NCBI RefSeq assembly: GCF_002878395.1
Contig: NC_061121.1
Location: forward strand, 137,396,467 to 137,460,466
Direction of reading: 5' to 3'
Length of the DNA: 64,000 nt
Origin: Capsicum annuum
Lineage: Eukaryota > Streptophyta > Magnoliopsida > Solanales > Solanaceae
Shown: piece after piece, positions 1 to 12,338 of the stretch
Position numbering within the stretch: the stretch's first letter is position 1
How the letters are laid out: every line of letters starts with the position of its first letter
The notes under the pieces: generated by a model
Database searches by the model: none
What the model saw: the letters and a program-made list of their open reading frames with translations, nothing else
What the model was told of the DNA's origin: nothing
Position numbers and translations under genes: made by a program

Positions 1-708
1 TAAATTCTCTCCAAATTTTGACATTATCTAGAGTATCCAACTATCATTTCAATCCATTTGAATCATCAAACCTTGTATGTCGTCTAAATTTCCTTGTTTT
101 TAATGTAATTGCATGCATAGAACTTATAGTTTAAGGAAGGGCCTAAAATAGTAGTTTAAATACTAAATCTATGCTTGTTGATTATTATTGTTGTGGTTAG
201 TTATTGTAGTTGGTGTACACATTAATGGGAAAGTATTGAGTACCCAGATTTAGGTGTTAAATAGTTGAAATAATTGTGTACACCATGTGTTTTATTTAAT
301 ACCCCAATAAGTTCTATATTAATTTCTTTGAGTTTTGGGGTTTATCATTCAATCTAGGCTTAAGTTCCTTGATCATAATGTTTCTATGCCTACTGGAACA
401 GAAACTTGGGGTTAAAATCTTGCATTTTTGTGACATTGCAGAACTATAGCCTATGGTCTCAGGTACCATGATCTTGGTCTCGATGACCGCGAGCACAACA
501 CCCGATTGCCATCCCTGAGAGCAGTGTCTACAAAAAACAAAATTTTTACACACTCATTTCTTACCCCCAAACCTTCTAAAAATGCTACTATATGAGTTAT
601 CTAATTAATCTAGGATGTTTTTAGTGTGATAATTCAAATAGTGGTCTGAATAGTAATGCTTACAGGTATTAAGCCACAAGAATAGGAGATTTTGATAACA
701 CTAGGTTA
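1..708 (+). other. Internal spacer of TR-GAG-1, no gene
   Basis: Non-coding internal DNA between gag (outside the window) and the ORF1-like pseudogene. It corresponds in position to 36060-37250 of the minus-strand copy. A 79-codon open stretch on the minus strand (553-314) has no family resemblance and lies antisense to the element, so I do not call it a gene. Confidence 0.5.
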
Positions 709-1757
709 ATGGACACTCAACTCAAAAACCTCTACTATGATGACTTGCCTAGGAAAAGGTTACTCCCAGAGAGGAGCATCATCTTAGACAAAGTGGAAGA
801 GAAGTTCCCAAGGTTTTATGCTAGACTTACTAAGACCGTGTGGATGTGCTTTACCCTGAACCCCTATGCTAATGAAAATTGATTCTGTGAGTTCTATGCA
901 AACCTCAGTGTAGTTTTTATCACAAACCTAGTGATGACAAGACAGGGGAAAATAAGTGAACTTTAGAGTAGAGCAGGTCAATGAGGTGTATGGGATCTGG
1001 GATGCTAACATAGAGAAGTTCCAAGCAAAAACATGCGAGCCAGGCACCCGGATGGCAAATATTCTATGTCCTAACAAAGAATTTGCCTAGGCCACCACCA
1101 TAAGAGACATTTTGATAAATAATTTCACAGTTGAGGCCAGGCATCTCCTTAATATAATCTGTAGCAAAGTCTCTCCATGGACTCACATCATCATTGTCAT
1201 AGATATGCAAGATCGGATGGTGTCTTGTATTCTATCTGGCATTACCCTGAATATGGGCAAGATTGTGCTCTCAGAGTAGAGATACTTTAAGAATCATAGA
1301 GGTACACATCTTCTCCGCCTTTTTCTTATCACATAGATATGCAAGAGGGCACGAGTGGATGAATATAAAGTAGGTACCTGGGTGCACCGAGGCACTCCTA
1401 CTGAAAGTAATAAAAGGAAGGTGGACTTACGCAAGTCGACCCAGGAGGACATAGACTCTTATAGACTTTTGTCAGCCAACTACTTGGATGACATCATAGG
1501 TCAGATACAGGTGGTTAGGGAGCTAATGTCAATATTTTCTAAAGGATTGGAAGATACCTCCACCACTCACCATTCATATGTATATCAGTCACATTATGAG
1601 ATATACCGGAAGGAGTAGAAAAAGTAAGGAGCCATAGTTTCCAGCTTTGAGAGAGCCTATTCAGCCTTAGCTGTAACACAGAAGGACCTTAATGAGATGC
1701 ATGAGAAGATGGTAAAGAGAGATCAGAAGAGAGATAAATTCCTTAGAAAGTTCTAGA
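709..1757 (+). pseudogene. Athila-ORF1-like / 'putative plant transposon' domain, degenerate
   Basis: Stop-ridden coding relic. It opens with an ATG at 709 (MDTQLKNLYYDD...) that reads 59 codons to a TGA. After that stop it continues with the motif FCEFYANL (about 887-910) and, after a frame change, with RVEQVNEVYG (around 965-1000). A later open part (1355-1618) has VDLRKSTQEDIDSYR. These short motifs recur in the minus-strand copy (VNFRVELINQVYG, EDIDSYR). FYANL followed by an 'RVE.VNE.YG' block is typical of the plant family annotated as 'putative plant transposon protein', which I recall as related to Athila ORF1; its molecular role is not established. The tail to about 1757 is charged and probably helical. 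At least three stops and several frame changes make it non-functional. Confidence 0.6.
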
Positions 1758-3984
1758 AATGGGTAAAGGCATCTTCAAGGATCGCAAACCCAATGATAGA
1801 CTACCTTCACCAAGGTTGGATAGTGATGACTAGGACCCTGCTAATTGGTAAGCTTATGATACTTGTGGTGATGTTGCAGAGTTAGCGGGAGAAAGTAGCT
1901 CCTGATACAACTTTAGGGAGCACTCTTATCCCTATGTTTATAATTTGGTTGATTATGTAGTGGAGAAACTGAAAGCATTTCGGTTGGGGTTGCCTATAAC
2001 TAGAGTTGTGATATTTTGATATATGTCGGGATTTTTTGTTATTTCTTTGATGACATTTTGGATACTATTTTATTTTATTTTGGGATGTCATATTTTGGTA
2101 CTATAATGATGCTCACGTTTTCAGGGATTATCATGTAGTTATTTTTAGTTTTGATTTTACTTTAGTTTTATTTTGATTATAATGATGCATGACTAGCCTT
2201 TCCCTATGATAGATTGAGTAATGATATTTTGAGGCTAAAGGATCATATTTGGGTTTTGAGACATAGATGTAGGGGAATTCTGAGTACCCGTGGCATTTAA
2301 GTCATTAATTCAAGGGATGTTTGAGTACCTGTGGCATTGCAAATTTGGGGTCCCATTATGCATCATTTGTGAAGTCTGAGTAGCCATATAGTTGGTTTGC
2401 TCTTATTAAGATAAAATATGAGGCTAAAACTTTGGTTATAGCTGTAAGTTATCAATTGAGAATGGTGCAAATGCAAAACTGACAATCCCTTCCATCCATG
2501 TCCAAAGGGCATGGACGTGATCAACTTTGTAATAAAACCTTTTCCCTTTTTTGGTGTCTCCAAAATTTTTTTACTTGTGAATAATGATAGATACTCCAAT
2601 TATGTCTTTAACTGGAAGGGAAGTTGATCCTCCTTGGAGTTTTTGCATTCCATAAATGGTGACTAAATTTTCTTAATCGCTTGTATACTCGTGTTATCTA
2701 GAACTTGCCCCATTAGTCTTTTAAAGAAAATTTAGATTATATTTGGTTGGAGAAATTATCTTAGGCTATCCTTGTGATTTTGGAAACTATTTTATCCTAA
2801 AAATACTACACATGCATAAATGTAATCCCTAGTTACGCACTTTGAGCCTTTGGACCTTTCTTTTGCACACATATTACAAGACATAAACCCTTCTTTTTAT
2901 CTCTCTTTTGAACCATACCCTTCTTAAACTTAAAAATGCAACTTGAGGCTAAAATCCTAAGTTGGGGGTGGTAAAGATTGATGAAAGTAAGTCTGGGGCC
3001 ATAATGCTTTTAGACAAATACCTAGCAATGAGGGCAAAGAGGAGTAGGTAAGAGGGCTCCTTTCACTTGACTGGTTAGTTAGAAGTGATGCATTTTCTAT
3101 GATGTTTAAGATATTTGTTCTACAGAAGATGAAATGAGATCTTCTTGAAACATGGTCATAGGTATTGGATGGACCAGTTTCTTCTAATTCAAATGATAGA
3201 TGGATGGTCAGGTCATGCCCAAGTATTGAAAACAAATGAATAGAACAAGAAATGGTAAAATAGAGGAAAGAATTGCATAAAAATTACAAGAAAAATAAAT
3301 AGAAGAAAATGGGTGAACAAAGGAAGAAAAAAGTAGGCATATGAAAAGAGAAAACATCAAAGAGGTATGGCCCATAGTCAAAAATATGGATTAAATAATG
3401 TGATATAGATGTTGAAGGAAGGGTGTTGTCATGTTGTTCACAAATGATATCCTACCTTAATCCAAATCTACGTTACAAGCTCAAAAAGCCTTTGAGATCT
3501 TTAACCATTTATTTTCATTGTAATGACAATTGAAAATGGGATCAAGCCTATATTATGACACTTGTTAACATAGAGAGTTCTTTTGTGAGGGAGAGAGTTT
3601 TTGCACTTAAATTCCTAGTTATATACTTCGTAGCTTGGCATGTAACATTTTCTTTCTTGTGAGGAGGCATGTGAATAAGTTGAGGTTGGTGATTTTGTCA
3701 CCTTCTGAGAATGAGGCAAATGGAGTGTAGCCTAATTTTGGTCAAAAGTCAGTCTTTTCTAGAGTATTGGTTGTTGTTGCTTGGTTGCTCTTAGAATTAA
3801 TATGCATCCTTATATATTGTATTTTATGTTGAGGGTTGTACTAAAAATAGCTTAGCCCATGCGCAATGAGTTACTTATGGTAGTGACTAAGCATGAAGTC
3901 ATTGTGAGCTTTGAGGCATACAAATTTGGCATAAAAGTGTAATCTATAATGATAAAGGGTAGTGTTGCTTAAGGAAAAGAAAAG
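1758..3984 (+). other. 3' untranslated internal region of TR-GAG-1
   Basis: About 2.2 kb without a believable reading frame. It matches, in order and inverted, the stretch 33080-34700 of the second copy: for example the 'tgagtac' blocks at 2281-2400 and 34380-34480, and the purine tracts with ttgggggtgg at 2960-2970 (compare 33820). Such a long spacer before the LTR is usual in Athila/Tat-type elements. I see no promoter or structured RNA that I could defend. Confidence 0.5.
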
Positions 3985-3987
3985 CTT

Positions 3988-4000
3988 TAAGTTGGGGGTG
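3988..4000 (+). other. Polypurine tract of TR-GAG-1
   Basis: Sequence ttaagttgggggtg lies directly 5' of the LTR start TGATGATTTG. Position and purine content fit the primer site for plus-strand DNA synthesis. The equivalent in TR-GAG-2 (33064-33078, minus) is aatttaagatggcg. Confidence 0.7.
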
Positions 4001-4001
4001 T

Positions 4002-5505
4002 TGATGATTTGTCATTTTACCACTCATTTGTACGTAATATTCATGAACATTACCATGTTTTTAATGAATAAATGAGACATAAGGTAATTAAATGCACTAA
4101 TATCCACATTTTCCAGGCATAGAGTTGATGAAATAGAAAGATATGGATTGGGGCTAAAAATGATCAAAAGGAAGAATGTGTAGCTGAAGTCCTGGAGCAA
4201 AAATGGCCTTAGTTACTGCAATCACAATTTGAGTGCCATGATCGCAATAAGTCAATCATGTCAACAAGCAGTGATCACGGGAGCCGATCGTGGTCATGGC
4301 AGAGCCTATGCGATCGTGGCCTAGCAGAAAATATTGTAGCCCAAGGGTAGAAAGGGAAATGCATGTGTCTGATCCCAAATTGGATAAAAATAAGACTCTA
4401 ACCCTATTTTCTATCATATTCCACCTTCCTAAATTTGCAGACATAATTTTACGGTTTGTAGCTTCTATTATTAGAGAAGATAATATTGTATAAATTTTTG
4501 GAGAAGAATATTTTGGAGTCACTTCCAAATTAAGAATTAGTGAACTCTGATTGAAGATTTTTTGGATCTCTTAGTTTGAAGTAACATTCTCTTAGATTTT
4601 CTTAAATCAAATCAATAGAAATTTTAGGTAAAATCTTTACTTATTTATCTTATGAGTGGCTAGTTTTTCCTCTTAGGATTATTCTAGAATAGGGTGTAAA
4701 TATGTGTGGGATGTGATTTGTTTGTGCATTTACTAGTTCCTGGTGTTGGATTCTACTATTGCTTGAGTAAATTGATTGGGATTTGTGGGTGAAATCCCCA
4801 AATACCTAAATGGGTTTGATGGATTAAAATACCATGCTCTTAAAAACTCAAACCATCCTTAAAAGAGGGGTTTGGGTTAACTTTAGGGACCCACAACATC
4901 CTAGAAAGATTGATGTTGGAACCAAGGAAATAATAGACAATTTAAGAGCTTAGTTGACTAATTTTCACTATCTTAGACATAAGTGTGACTGTGATGTTAA
5001 CTATACTTAAAGCACCATCCTTTAAATAGGGGTGTTTAATTAAGGTATTAGGTGGTTTTGATTGAAGCACTCATTAGGTACTCGAAAAGGTCAATGAGTA
5101 ACACCCTTGGGGTTTTGTTGACACTAGCCTTAAAGATTTCTAACCTAGCCTACCACACCACAAACACTTAGAATTTGCATCAAATTATCAAACACTTATG
5201 CATATGTTGCCCCTAGGAAATCATAATCCCGAGATTCGTGCCTAAGTGTTTGGACTCTATTTATTCATAGCCCCGAATTTGTACTCAAAAAAACCCAAAA
5301 AGAAATATTAAGTGTGATACCTTTCAAAGCCCCCATTTTTATCTTCTTGTACTATTGGTTTGAATTTAGCTAGTATCTATCCTTTCAAATAATTTATTTA
5401 CTATTCATATTATTCCTTGTGGATTCGACCCCACTTCAATGTTGGGTAACTATATTAATGATGACCTCCTTGTACTTAAATTGATATGTAATTTGAGCAT
5501 TATAA
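4002..5505 (+). repeat. 3' LTR of TR-GAG-1
   Basis: About 1,504 bp. It aligns by eye over its whole length with the LTRs at 31576-33063 and 38056-39563 (both minus). It starts TGATGATTTG and ends near GCATTATAA, where TR-GAG-2 has GCATTATCA, so the family consensus is TGAT...ATCA. It holds a cluster of gatcacg/gcgatcg words at 4190-4325 and a short C run at 5320-5335 that is a long G run in one sister LTR. The next base pairs are coding sequence of another element, which fixes the right end to within a few bases. Confidence 0.8.
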
Positions 5506-5508
5506 AAT

Positions 5509-5612
5509 ATTCCCAAAGTAAAGGTTTACTGGAGTCATTATCTAGTTGAGAAGTCCACCTAGGAGACTGACCATGATATGCAGACCCAGTATCCTTACAA
5601 TTTTGAACCTTT
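5509..5612 (+). pseudogene. Chromodomain tail of a chromovirus pol (element G)
   Basis: Reading from 5509 gives PKVKVYWSHYLVEKST, a TAG stop, then ETDHDMQTQYPYNFEP. In plant chromoviruses the integrase ends with a chromodomain containing 'KV.W....VE.ATWE.E.DM...YP.LF', so this is its C-terminal piece. A TGG to TAG change explains the stop. The rest of pol is missing because TR-GAG-1 has inserted immediately upstream. Confidence 0.7.
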
Positions 5613-6110
5613 AGGTATTTCTTGATCCTTTACTATAATGGATAAAAGTCCTTTTAGTAGTGGTTATTGTAATGACCTCAATATTATTTTCTTTTTTATG
5701 TTCTTTTTTGCCTTAAGAGCTTTCTATTATTGTCTTATGTTATTTATAACTTACTGGGTCTGAGAGTTTTCTTAGGTAGTTCATTTGGTTTTAGAGCCAT
5801 CCCTATTTTGGAACTTCTATAGTTGAGAAATAGGTCATGAGCCATAACATCAGTTAAATGGCCTCGAATGATATTTCGACAGTCTTAATAGCCCTATAAT
5901 GTTAATTTTAGGCAAGAGTTATCCTTGATCTTGGTCTCAAGCCTTTCAAACTCATTTTAGGGTAAAGAGTGGAATTTGACAAAAATGGCTCTATGAGGTG
6001 TGTGACCTATTTTTTATTAAAGTGAACCTATATAGAATTTTTAGTGGCATTGTTGAGTCTGTAACATCGAATATGATAAGGTAGCATAGTGCATTTGGTA
6101 GAATAGGATT
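5613..6110 (+). repeat. 3' end of element G with partial LTR
   Basis: After the chromodomain relic comes a 55-bp spacer and then TGTAATGACC at 5668, a typical chromovirus LTR start. About 440 bp of LTR follow before element A1 begins at 6111, so A1 probably inserted in this LTR or replaced its end. I found no other copy of this LTR in the window. Confidence 0.5.
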
Positions 6111-7570
6111 TGTAGTGACCTGAATTTTGATATTATATGTAAAATATATGTTTTTGTGTGATTTGACTATTTTTTTCCTCCCCATAGTTGCAATATGGTT
6201 TTTCTTGGGGTTCAGGATGATTTGCATAGTTCCCAATTCATTTTGGTTCCTTTTATGAGATATTATGGTTTTTAGAGGCTTCAAGAGCCTTATCATGGAC
6301 TTTTATAGTTATCTCTTGATTCGTGCAATGGATGGCTATGCGGGCTGGGCTAGCAAATCCATAACATCTATTCTAGGGCGGTAACATTTTTGATATAGTT
6401 TTATGGATTTAAAATCTCATTTTAACTCTCAGTTTGGAAAATTATAATTTTGGATTTTGGGAGTCAACTTTGTAAAAATGACGTCTTTTAAAAAATTAGA
6501 TACCTTCTTTGAGTCTGAATAATTGAATTTAGTGTGGTTACATAGGTTTTTTGTGTATATTAAGTTCCAAATGAATCCTGAGGCTTCAGTGGAAAGTTGG
6601 AAGAACTTCTAGGTTTCAAGTGGTTTCTGGTGTATGTATGATCGTGACATTTGAGTGGAGATCACATAAGTGTGCAAAGAGGATAGTTTGATTGCACCAA
6701 GGGTGGTGGTGACCTCTACACCTTTCCCTACATCCTGTAAGTACGATTGGACACCTGGGTATGCGATTGTAGCATTTAATTACCTAAAAGGGTACATAGA
6801 CACCTTAGGTCATGAATTAGCTCATTTTCAATCTTGTGTTTTTAGAGATAAACCATAAAATAGTGTGAGAGATTAAAAGTGAAGCTTATGGGTTCTTGCA
6901 AAACTAGATCAATATCAATTTCTTGATTATCTTACGGATTTAAGGTTAGAATTCACTTTTTCTTAGTTGAATTCTTCATTAACTTCTAGAAAACCCCAAA
7001 ACCTTAAGGTTTTATTTTAAACACCAAGTTCACTCATTTTTACTTGAATAATGACCCTAATACAATAATTTCTAGTTTTTCTTGAATTTCATATTCAAAA
7101 CAACTTTGATTCTTAATTTTAAATCGGATTTTAAAGATTTTACTCGATAAAGTTTAAAAATAGTTTTTCTTTGATTTGAACCTCATTTTTAACTCAGTTT
7201 GACTTGGGCCTTAAGATGTAGGTTTTTAAATATATGGGGAACACATTTTTTAAATAAATTTATGATTTTTCCCTTCTTTATTGAAAACTCATTTCGAGGG
7301 ACTATTTTGACCCCAAATTAATTGTAGGAAATATGGGTATTGTTGGCTTGATTTTGATGAGAGGATTCAATATTTCTTGGTTTTAGTTTATTTTTGAATT
7401 TTTCATAAGAAGTAAGGTAATAGGTTGATGTGTTGTAGACTGGTTTTTTTCCTTGAGGTAGATTATGACTTAACTCTTTTAGACTTAGGTGGGTAGTTAT
7501 TTGTATACAAAATGCATGTTAATAGGATGGGAACTAACCATGAAATATTCTCTCTTAATGTGTTGTTCTT
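6111..7570 (+). repeat. 5' LTR of A1, 3' half deleted
   Basis: Starts TGTAGTGACCTGAATTTTGA and aligns with 12339-13710 of the 3' LTR. At 7570-7574 (tatgg) it jumps straight into gag sequence that in the sister copy lies at 15372. About 1.66 kb (LTR end, primer site, leader, gag start) is missing. Without the primer site this copy could not be reverse transcribed. Confidence 0.75.
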
Positions 7571-7574
7571 ATGG

Positions 7575-8930
7575 ATCAGCCCATCTAGGAGTTGTGCTAA
7601 GGAAATCTCCTCTAAGACTCAGGTGGAGTAGGTGGGGTGTAGATTTATCTCTATTTCCTTAGAGTTTTCCCACCTCAGTCTTAGTGGGGTTGTTGGGGCA
7701 TTTACTGACCCATTTAAATGGTTCTCCTTTAGTTATGCCAGGTGTTCCTCTAATTTTTAGTATGGATCCTCTAGTAGCACCAACTTCTATTTTGGGTACT
7801 TGTCAAACACTAAGAACTATTCCTTCTTCAGTGCTAATATCTGAGTATATTGCATTAGGATCAAAATTTCATCCTTCATCTAGGTTACCTCCTTAGATAG
7901 GATCTCAGCCTGCCAGATTCACTATACTTCCTCTTATTGCAGGTACTATTATGTCTTTTGAGGATTAGAAAAAGTTCTAAGAGATTTACTCATTTGGGTC
8001 CTCCTAGATTCAGTGGTTCTTTGGATGAGGATGCTTATGAGTTCTTGATTAATTATCGAGAAAAGTTTCATAATTTTGGTTCACTTAAGTTGTATGGGGT
8101 TGCTTATATTACCTATTAGTTAAGAGATGCTGTTAGTGATTGGTTGGGGTTGCTCATGGGTTGTAGACCTCTTGATTCTCCTGAGATAACTTGGGATCAG
8201 TTTGTTGATACTTCTTTTAGGTGTTTTATGCCTTACAATCTAAGGGATCAAATGCAAGATGAGCTTTATCGCGTGAAACAAGGCTCTATGACTGTAGCTA
8301 AGTATGAGGCATGTTTCTATGACTTTTCCAAATATTTATATACTAGTATTTCCATTAAGACTGTGAAGATTTGAAAGTTTGTAAAGTGTTTATATGTTTT
8401 CTTTTAGATGGCTACATCTAAAATGGTTGTATTTGGAGCATCCTTATTTAATATAGAGGATCATACTAATATGAACAAGGGAATTCTTAGAGCATATTAG
8501 GGAGGTGCAATGAAGTTCCACCATTTTGCTAAGTTTAGTGGTCAGGCTCCTCATGGTAGAGATTTAAGAGGTTATCATTTCTTTGGGGTAGGCCAGTACA
8601 GGTGGCCTTAAAAAAATTTTGTGGTGGATTTTCTGATTTAATAGTTTAGGGTTCTAGTCCGGGCAAAGTGGTATCTTCTTCTATTGAAGAAGGCTATAGA
8701 GATTGTTATATATTTCATAAGGTGGTTCATTTAGCCTAGGAATGTCCCCACTATATAGTTAAAGATACTCATATTTCACCTGTGAGAGGTAGTGGTTCTA
8801 CCAAAGGTGTGAAAGGTAGAGGTAGTGTAGCTCGTAGTGTTGGTTGTGGGGATAGTTAGCCAATTGAAGGTCGTGGTTAGTGTTATGCTATACCAGACAG
8901 GCCTAATAGAGAGGCTTTAGATGTTGTGTT
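7575..8930 (+). pseudogene. gag: gag of A1, truncated and frameshifted
   Basis: Gag forms the particle and binds the RNA. Readable pieces: SMDPLVAPTS (7760), a capsid-like stretch from 7990 (GPPRFSGSLDEDAYEFLINY, then LRDAVSDW, then SPEITWDQFVD, then GSMTVAKYEACF at 8285-8320) and a zinc-knuckle relic at 8700-8750 (CYIFHKVVHLA, stop, ECPHY). In the family this knuckle reads C-x2-C-x4-H-x4-C; here the second Cys is Phe and a TAG replaces the residue before the last Glu-Cys. The N-terminal about 30 codons are lost in the LTR/gag deletion. The same gag type is found at 15280, 20846 and in A'. Confidence 0.75.
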
Positions 8931-11900
8931 CCCAGGTATCGGCCCTGTTTGTTTCCGATATATATCTTTGTTATTTGATTCTTGATAGATTTTCTCTTAT
9001 GTTCCTGCATATTCTTCTTCAGGTTTTGATTCTTTTAGTGATCCTTTTTCCATTCTTGTTCCTGTATCTACCTTTGTAGGAGATTCTTTAGTGGTGGATC
9101 GGGTGTATCGATTTTGTGTGGTGACATTCTCAGGCCATGATACTTGGGGAGATTTCTTGTTTTAGATATGGTTGATTTCACTGTTATTTTTGGTATTAAT
9201 TGGTTGGCTCCTTATCATGATATTTTAGATTGTTATGCTAAGACTATGACATTAGCCTCATCGAGTGTTCCAATGATATCTTAGAATAGTGCACTTCATT
9301 CGGGTCCTTAGAGGGTTATATCTTATATTTAGGCTCATAGATGATATTTATGATACTAGTGTTGTTTTACCTCCTTTCTCAGACTCTGTTCCTATTATTT
9401 GTCAGTTTATGGATGTGTTCCCTATGGATTTTCTTGGAATTCGTCTAGATTGTGATATTAATTTGCTATTGATGTTGACCAGGGTACCAAGCCTATTTTT
9501 ATTCCTCCTTATAGGATGGCCCCAGCTGAGGTTAATGAATTAAAGGATCAATTGTGGGAGTTTTTGGATAAGGGATTTGTCTGACTTATGTATCTCTTTG
9601 AGGTATGTATTATTTGTGAAGAAGAATAAGGGGTTTATACATATGTGTATTGATTATCGACAATTGAACAAGGTGGCAGTTAAAAATAAATGTCTTTAAC
9701 TTTATATTAATGATTTATTTGATCTACTTCAGGGTGTTGTGGTGTTTTTGAAGATTGATTTGAGATTCAATTATCACCAATTGAGGATTAGAGCTTTGGA
9801 TATTCCAAATATAGCTTTCTAGACTCGATATGGTTACTATGACTTCTTAGTAATGTCATTTAGGTTGACCAATGCCCCAACCGCATTCCTCGAGTTGATG
9901 AGCTGAGTATTCCAACCCTATCTCAACTCCTTTGTTATTGTATTTATAAATAATATCTTAGTTTATTCCAAGAACGAGGCTGAGCATGAGGATCATTTGC
10001 AGATTTTCATTCAGAGATTGAGGGATGACAAGTATTATGCTAAGTTCTCCAAGTGTGAGTTTTGGTAGGAGTCCATTTTTTTCTTGGGTTATATGATGAC
10101 TAAAGAGGGTATTATGGTTTATCCAACCATGATTGTAGTGGTTCATTATTGGGCTAGAACTATTTTGCCTACCGAGATTAGGAGTTTTGTAGCTTGGCAG
10201 GTTATTATCAATATTTTGTTTAGGGTTTTTCATCCATTGTAACTCCACTGACCAAGCTAACAAAGAAGAAGATTTCTTTTTAGTGGTTTGATGCATGTGA
10301 GGAGCTCTTTCAAAAGCTTAATGATTTGTTGACTTCAACTCTTCTCTAGACTTTGCCTAAGGATAAAGTAGATTTCATCATGTTTTATGATACTTTAGGT
10401 GTTGGTTTGGGTGTTTTATTGATGATAGAGTGTAAGGTGATTGCTTATGCTTTTCATCAATTGAAGTGCCATGAGAGGAATTATACTACCCATGAATTTG
10501 AGTTTTATGTGGTTATTTTTTCTTTAAAGTTGTGGAGTACTACTTATATGGAGTTCCTTGTTAGATTTTCTTGGATCATTGTAGCCTTAAGTACTTGTTC
10601 ACCCAGTGGGATCTTAATATGAGGTAGCATCATTGGCTTGAGATGGTTAGAGATTATGATTTAATTATTCTCTATTATCCAGGTAAGGCATATGTGGTTG
10701 CAGATGCCTTGAGCCGGAAGTTGACTAGCATAGGGAGTTTGGTGCATATTTTGCCCTAAGAAAGGCCTTTGGCCTTTGAGTTTTAGTCTTTATCTAATTA
10801 GATAGTTGGGCTTGATATTTTGACACATGGGTGTGTTTATGTATTTGTTGAGGCTTGGTCTTCTTTGATGGAGCAGATTTGAGCTCATCAGTTTGTTGAT
10901 GGGGGATTGAGATCGATTCAAGATAAGGTATTGTGTGGTGTGTCTAAGAAAGCCTCACTAGGTTTTGATGGAGTTTTGATGATTAGAGGTCGATTTTGTA
11001 TACTGAGAGTGAGGGACTAGATTAGATTGATTTTGAAGAAGGCTCATTATTCCAGGTATTCTATCCATCTAGACTGACTAAGATGTATCATAATTTGAGG
11101 CAGCATTATTTGTGGGGTGGTATGTGAAAAGATATAGTAGGTTTTTTAGATCCTTGCCTCTATTGCTAGTAGGTAAAGGTCGAGCATTTTAATCCTGGTG
11201 GATTACTTCAGAGGTTACCCATTCCCAATTAGAAATAGGAATGAATCCCTATGGATTTTATGACTAGCTTGCCTCTCACTTCCCATGGATCTGATAGTGT
11301 CTGGGTCATTGTAGATCTATTGATCAAGTTTATGAATTTCCTTCCTATGCAGGTCTTTTTTAGTGCCTAGAGGCTAGCTCATATCTATATTTATGAGTTG
11401 TGCAACTTCATGGTGTGCTAGTATCTATCATTTTAGATAAGGGTTCTATGTTAACTTTGCTTATTTGGAAGACTTTTTAGAAGAAGTTGGGTACTCGGGT
11501 TTATCTTAACACATTATTTTGCCGTAGAACTAATGGTCAGTCTGATTGAACTATCAAGGTTTTAGAGGATATGATCCACACATGTGTGATGGATTTCACC
11601 AGCCAATGGGAGTAGTTTTTTGATTTTGCAGAGTTTTCATATAGTAATAGCTATCATTCCAGTATCGACATGGCTCCTTCTAAGGCATTGTATGGTAGGC
11701 GTTGGCTTCGCCATCGGGTTGGTTTGATGTTTCTATGGTTAGACCTTGAGATACTGACTTTATTCATTAGTTCTTGGATAGCATCTGGATCATTCAGGAT
11801 AAACTTTGAGTAGCTCAGAGTATGCAGAAGTGTTAAGCTGATCGTAGATTGTATGCCTTGATATTTGGTATTGGTAATCATGTTTTCCTTCAAGTTTTAC

Positions 11901-12330
11901 CCATAAAGGGTGTGATGAGTTTTGGGAAGAGGGGTAATCTTATCCCTGGGTATATAGGTCTATTTGAGATTATTCAGACCATTGGTGATGTGGCTTATGA
12001 GTTCGCTTTTCCCCAGATTTATTATTGTTCATCCAGTTTTTCATGTTTCTATGCTTCATAGAAAACTTTTGGATAAGTATCCTGTCATTCGTTGGGAGTC
12101 TATTCAATTAAATGAGTGATTTATTTTGTTAAGGAGCCGTCTCCATTTTTACTAGGGATGTAAGATGGTTGTGTTCTAAAGTTATCCTTATGGTTAAGGT
12201 TCAATAGCGACATCGACCTGTAGATGAGGCTTCTTCAGAGGTCGAGTCTGATATGTGTAATTTCATTTCCTAGCTCTTTGTTGATTTAGGTATTTATTTG
12301 CCTTATTCAAGGATGAACTAGATTTTTGTG
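8931..12330 (+). pseudogene. pol: pol of A1 (protease, RT, RNase H, integrase, chromodomain tail)
   Basis: Protease remnant 8940-9270 (FDS at the active site followed by a stop; later VVDRVYRF and LDMVDFTVIFG). Reverse transcriptase 9390-10200: [12 protein letters not shown] start, [23 protein letters not shown], then FINN at 9943-9954 where the family has FIDD, so both catalytic Asp are Asn. RNase H 10344-10740 (FYDTLGVGLG, ending DALSRKLTSIGSL). Integrase 11070-11850: KMYHNLRQHYLW, MDFMTSLPLTSHGSDSVWVI (first Asp), SIILDKGS (second Asp), QSD plus stop where Glu is expected. Chromodomain tail 12180-12256 (VKVQ-stop-RHRPVDEAS). More than a dozen stops and frame changes. Known role of the family: copying and inserting the element. 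Confidence 0.8.
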
Positions 12331-12338
12331 GTGGATGA

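Larger units (their letters stand above)
1..5505 (+). mobile_element. Non-autonomous LTR retrotransposon TR-GAG-1, 3' part
   Basis: This is the 3' portion of an LTR element whose 5' LTR and gag lie left of the window. Seen: an Athila-ORF1-like pseudogene (709-1757), about 2.2 kb of non-coding DNA, a purine tract at 3988-4000 and a 1.5-kb LTR (4002-5505). The same order, on the other strand, is found in the complete copy at 31576-39563. No reverse transcriptase or integrase lies between the pseudogene and the LTR in either copy. Inference: a non-autonomous Ty3/gypsy derivative of the kind called TR-GAG or large retrotransposon derivative, mobilised by enzymes from another element. It is inserted in the chromodomain region of an older chromovirus, whose reading resumes right after the LTR at 5509. 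Confidence 0.75.

Noticed and set aside
314..553. 79-codon minus-strand open frame
   Set aside because: Antisense in the internal spacer of TR-GAG-1, no family likeness, no counterpart in the second copy.
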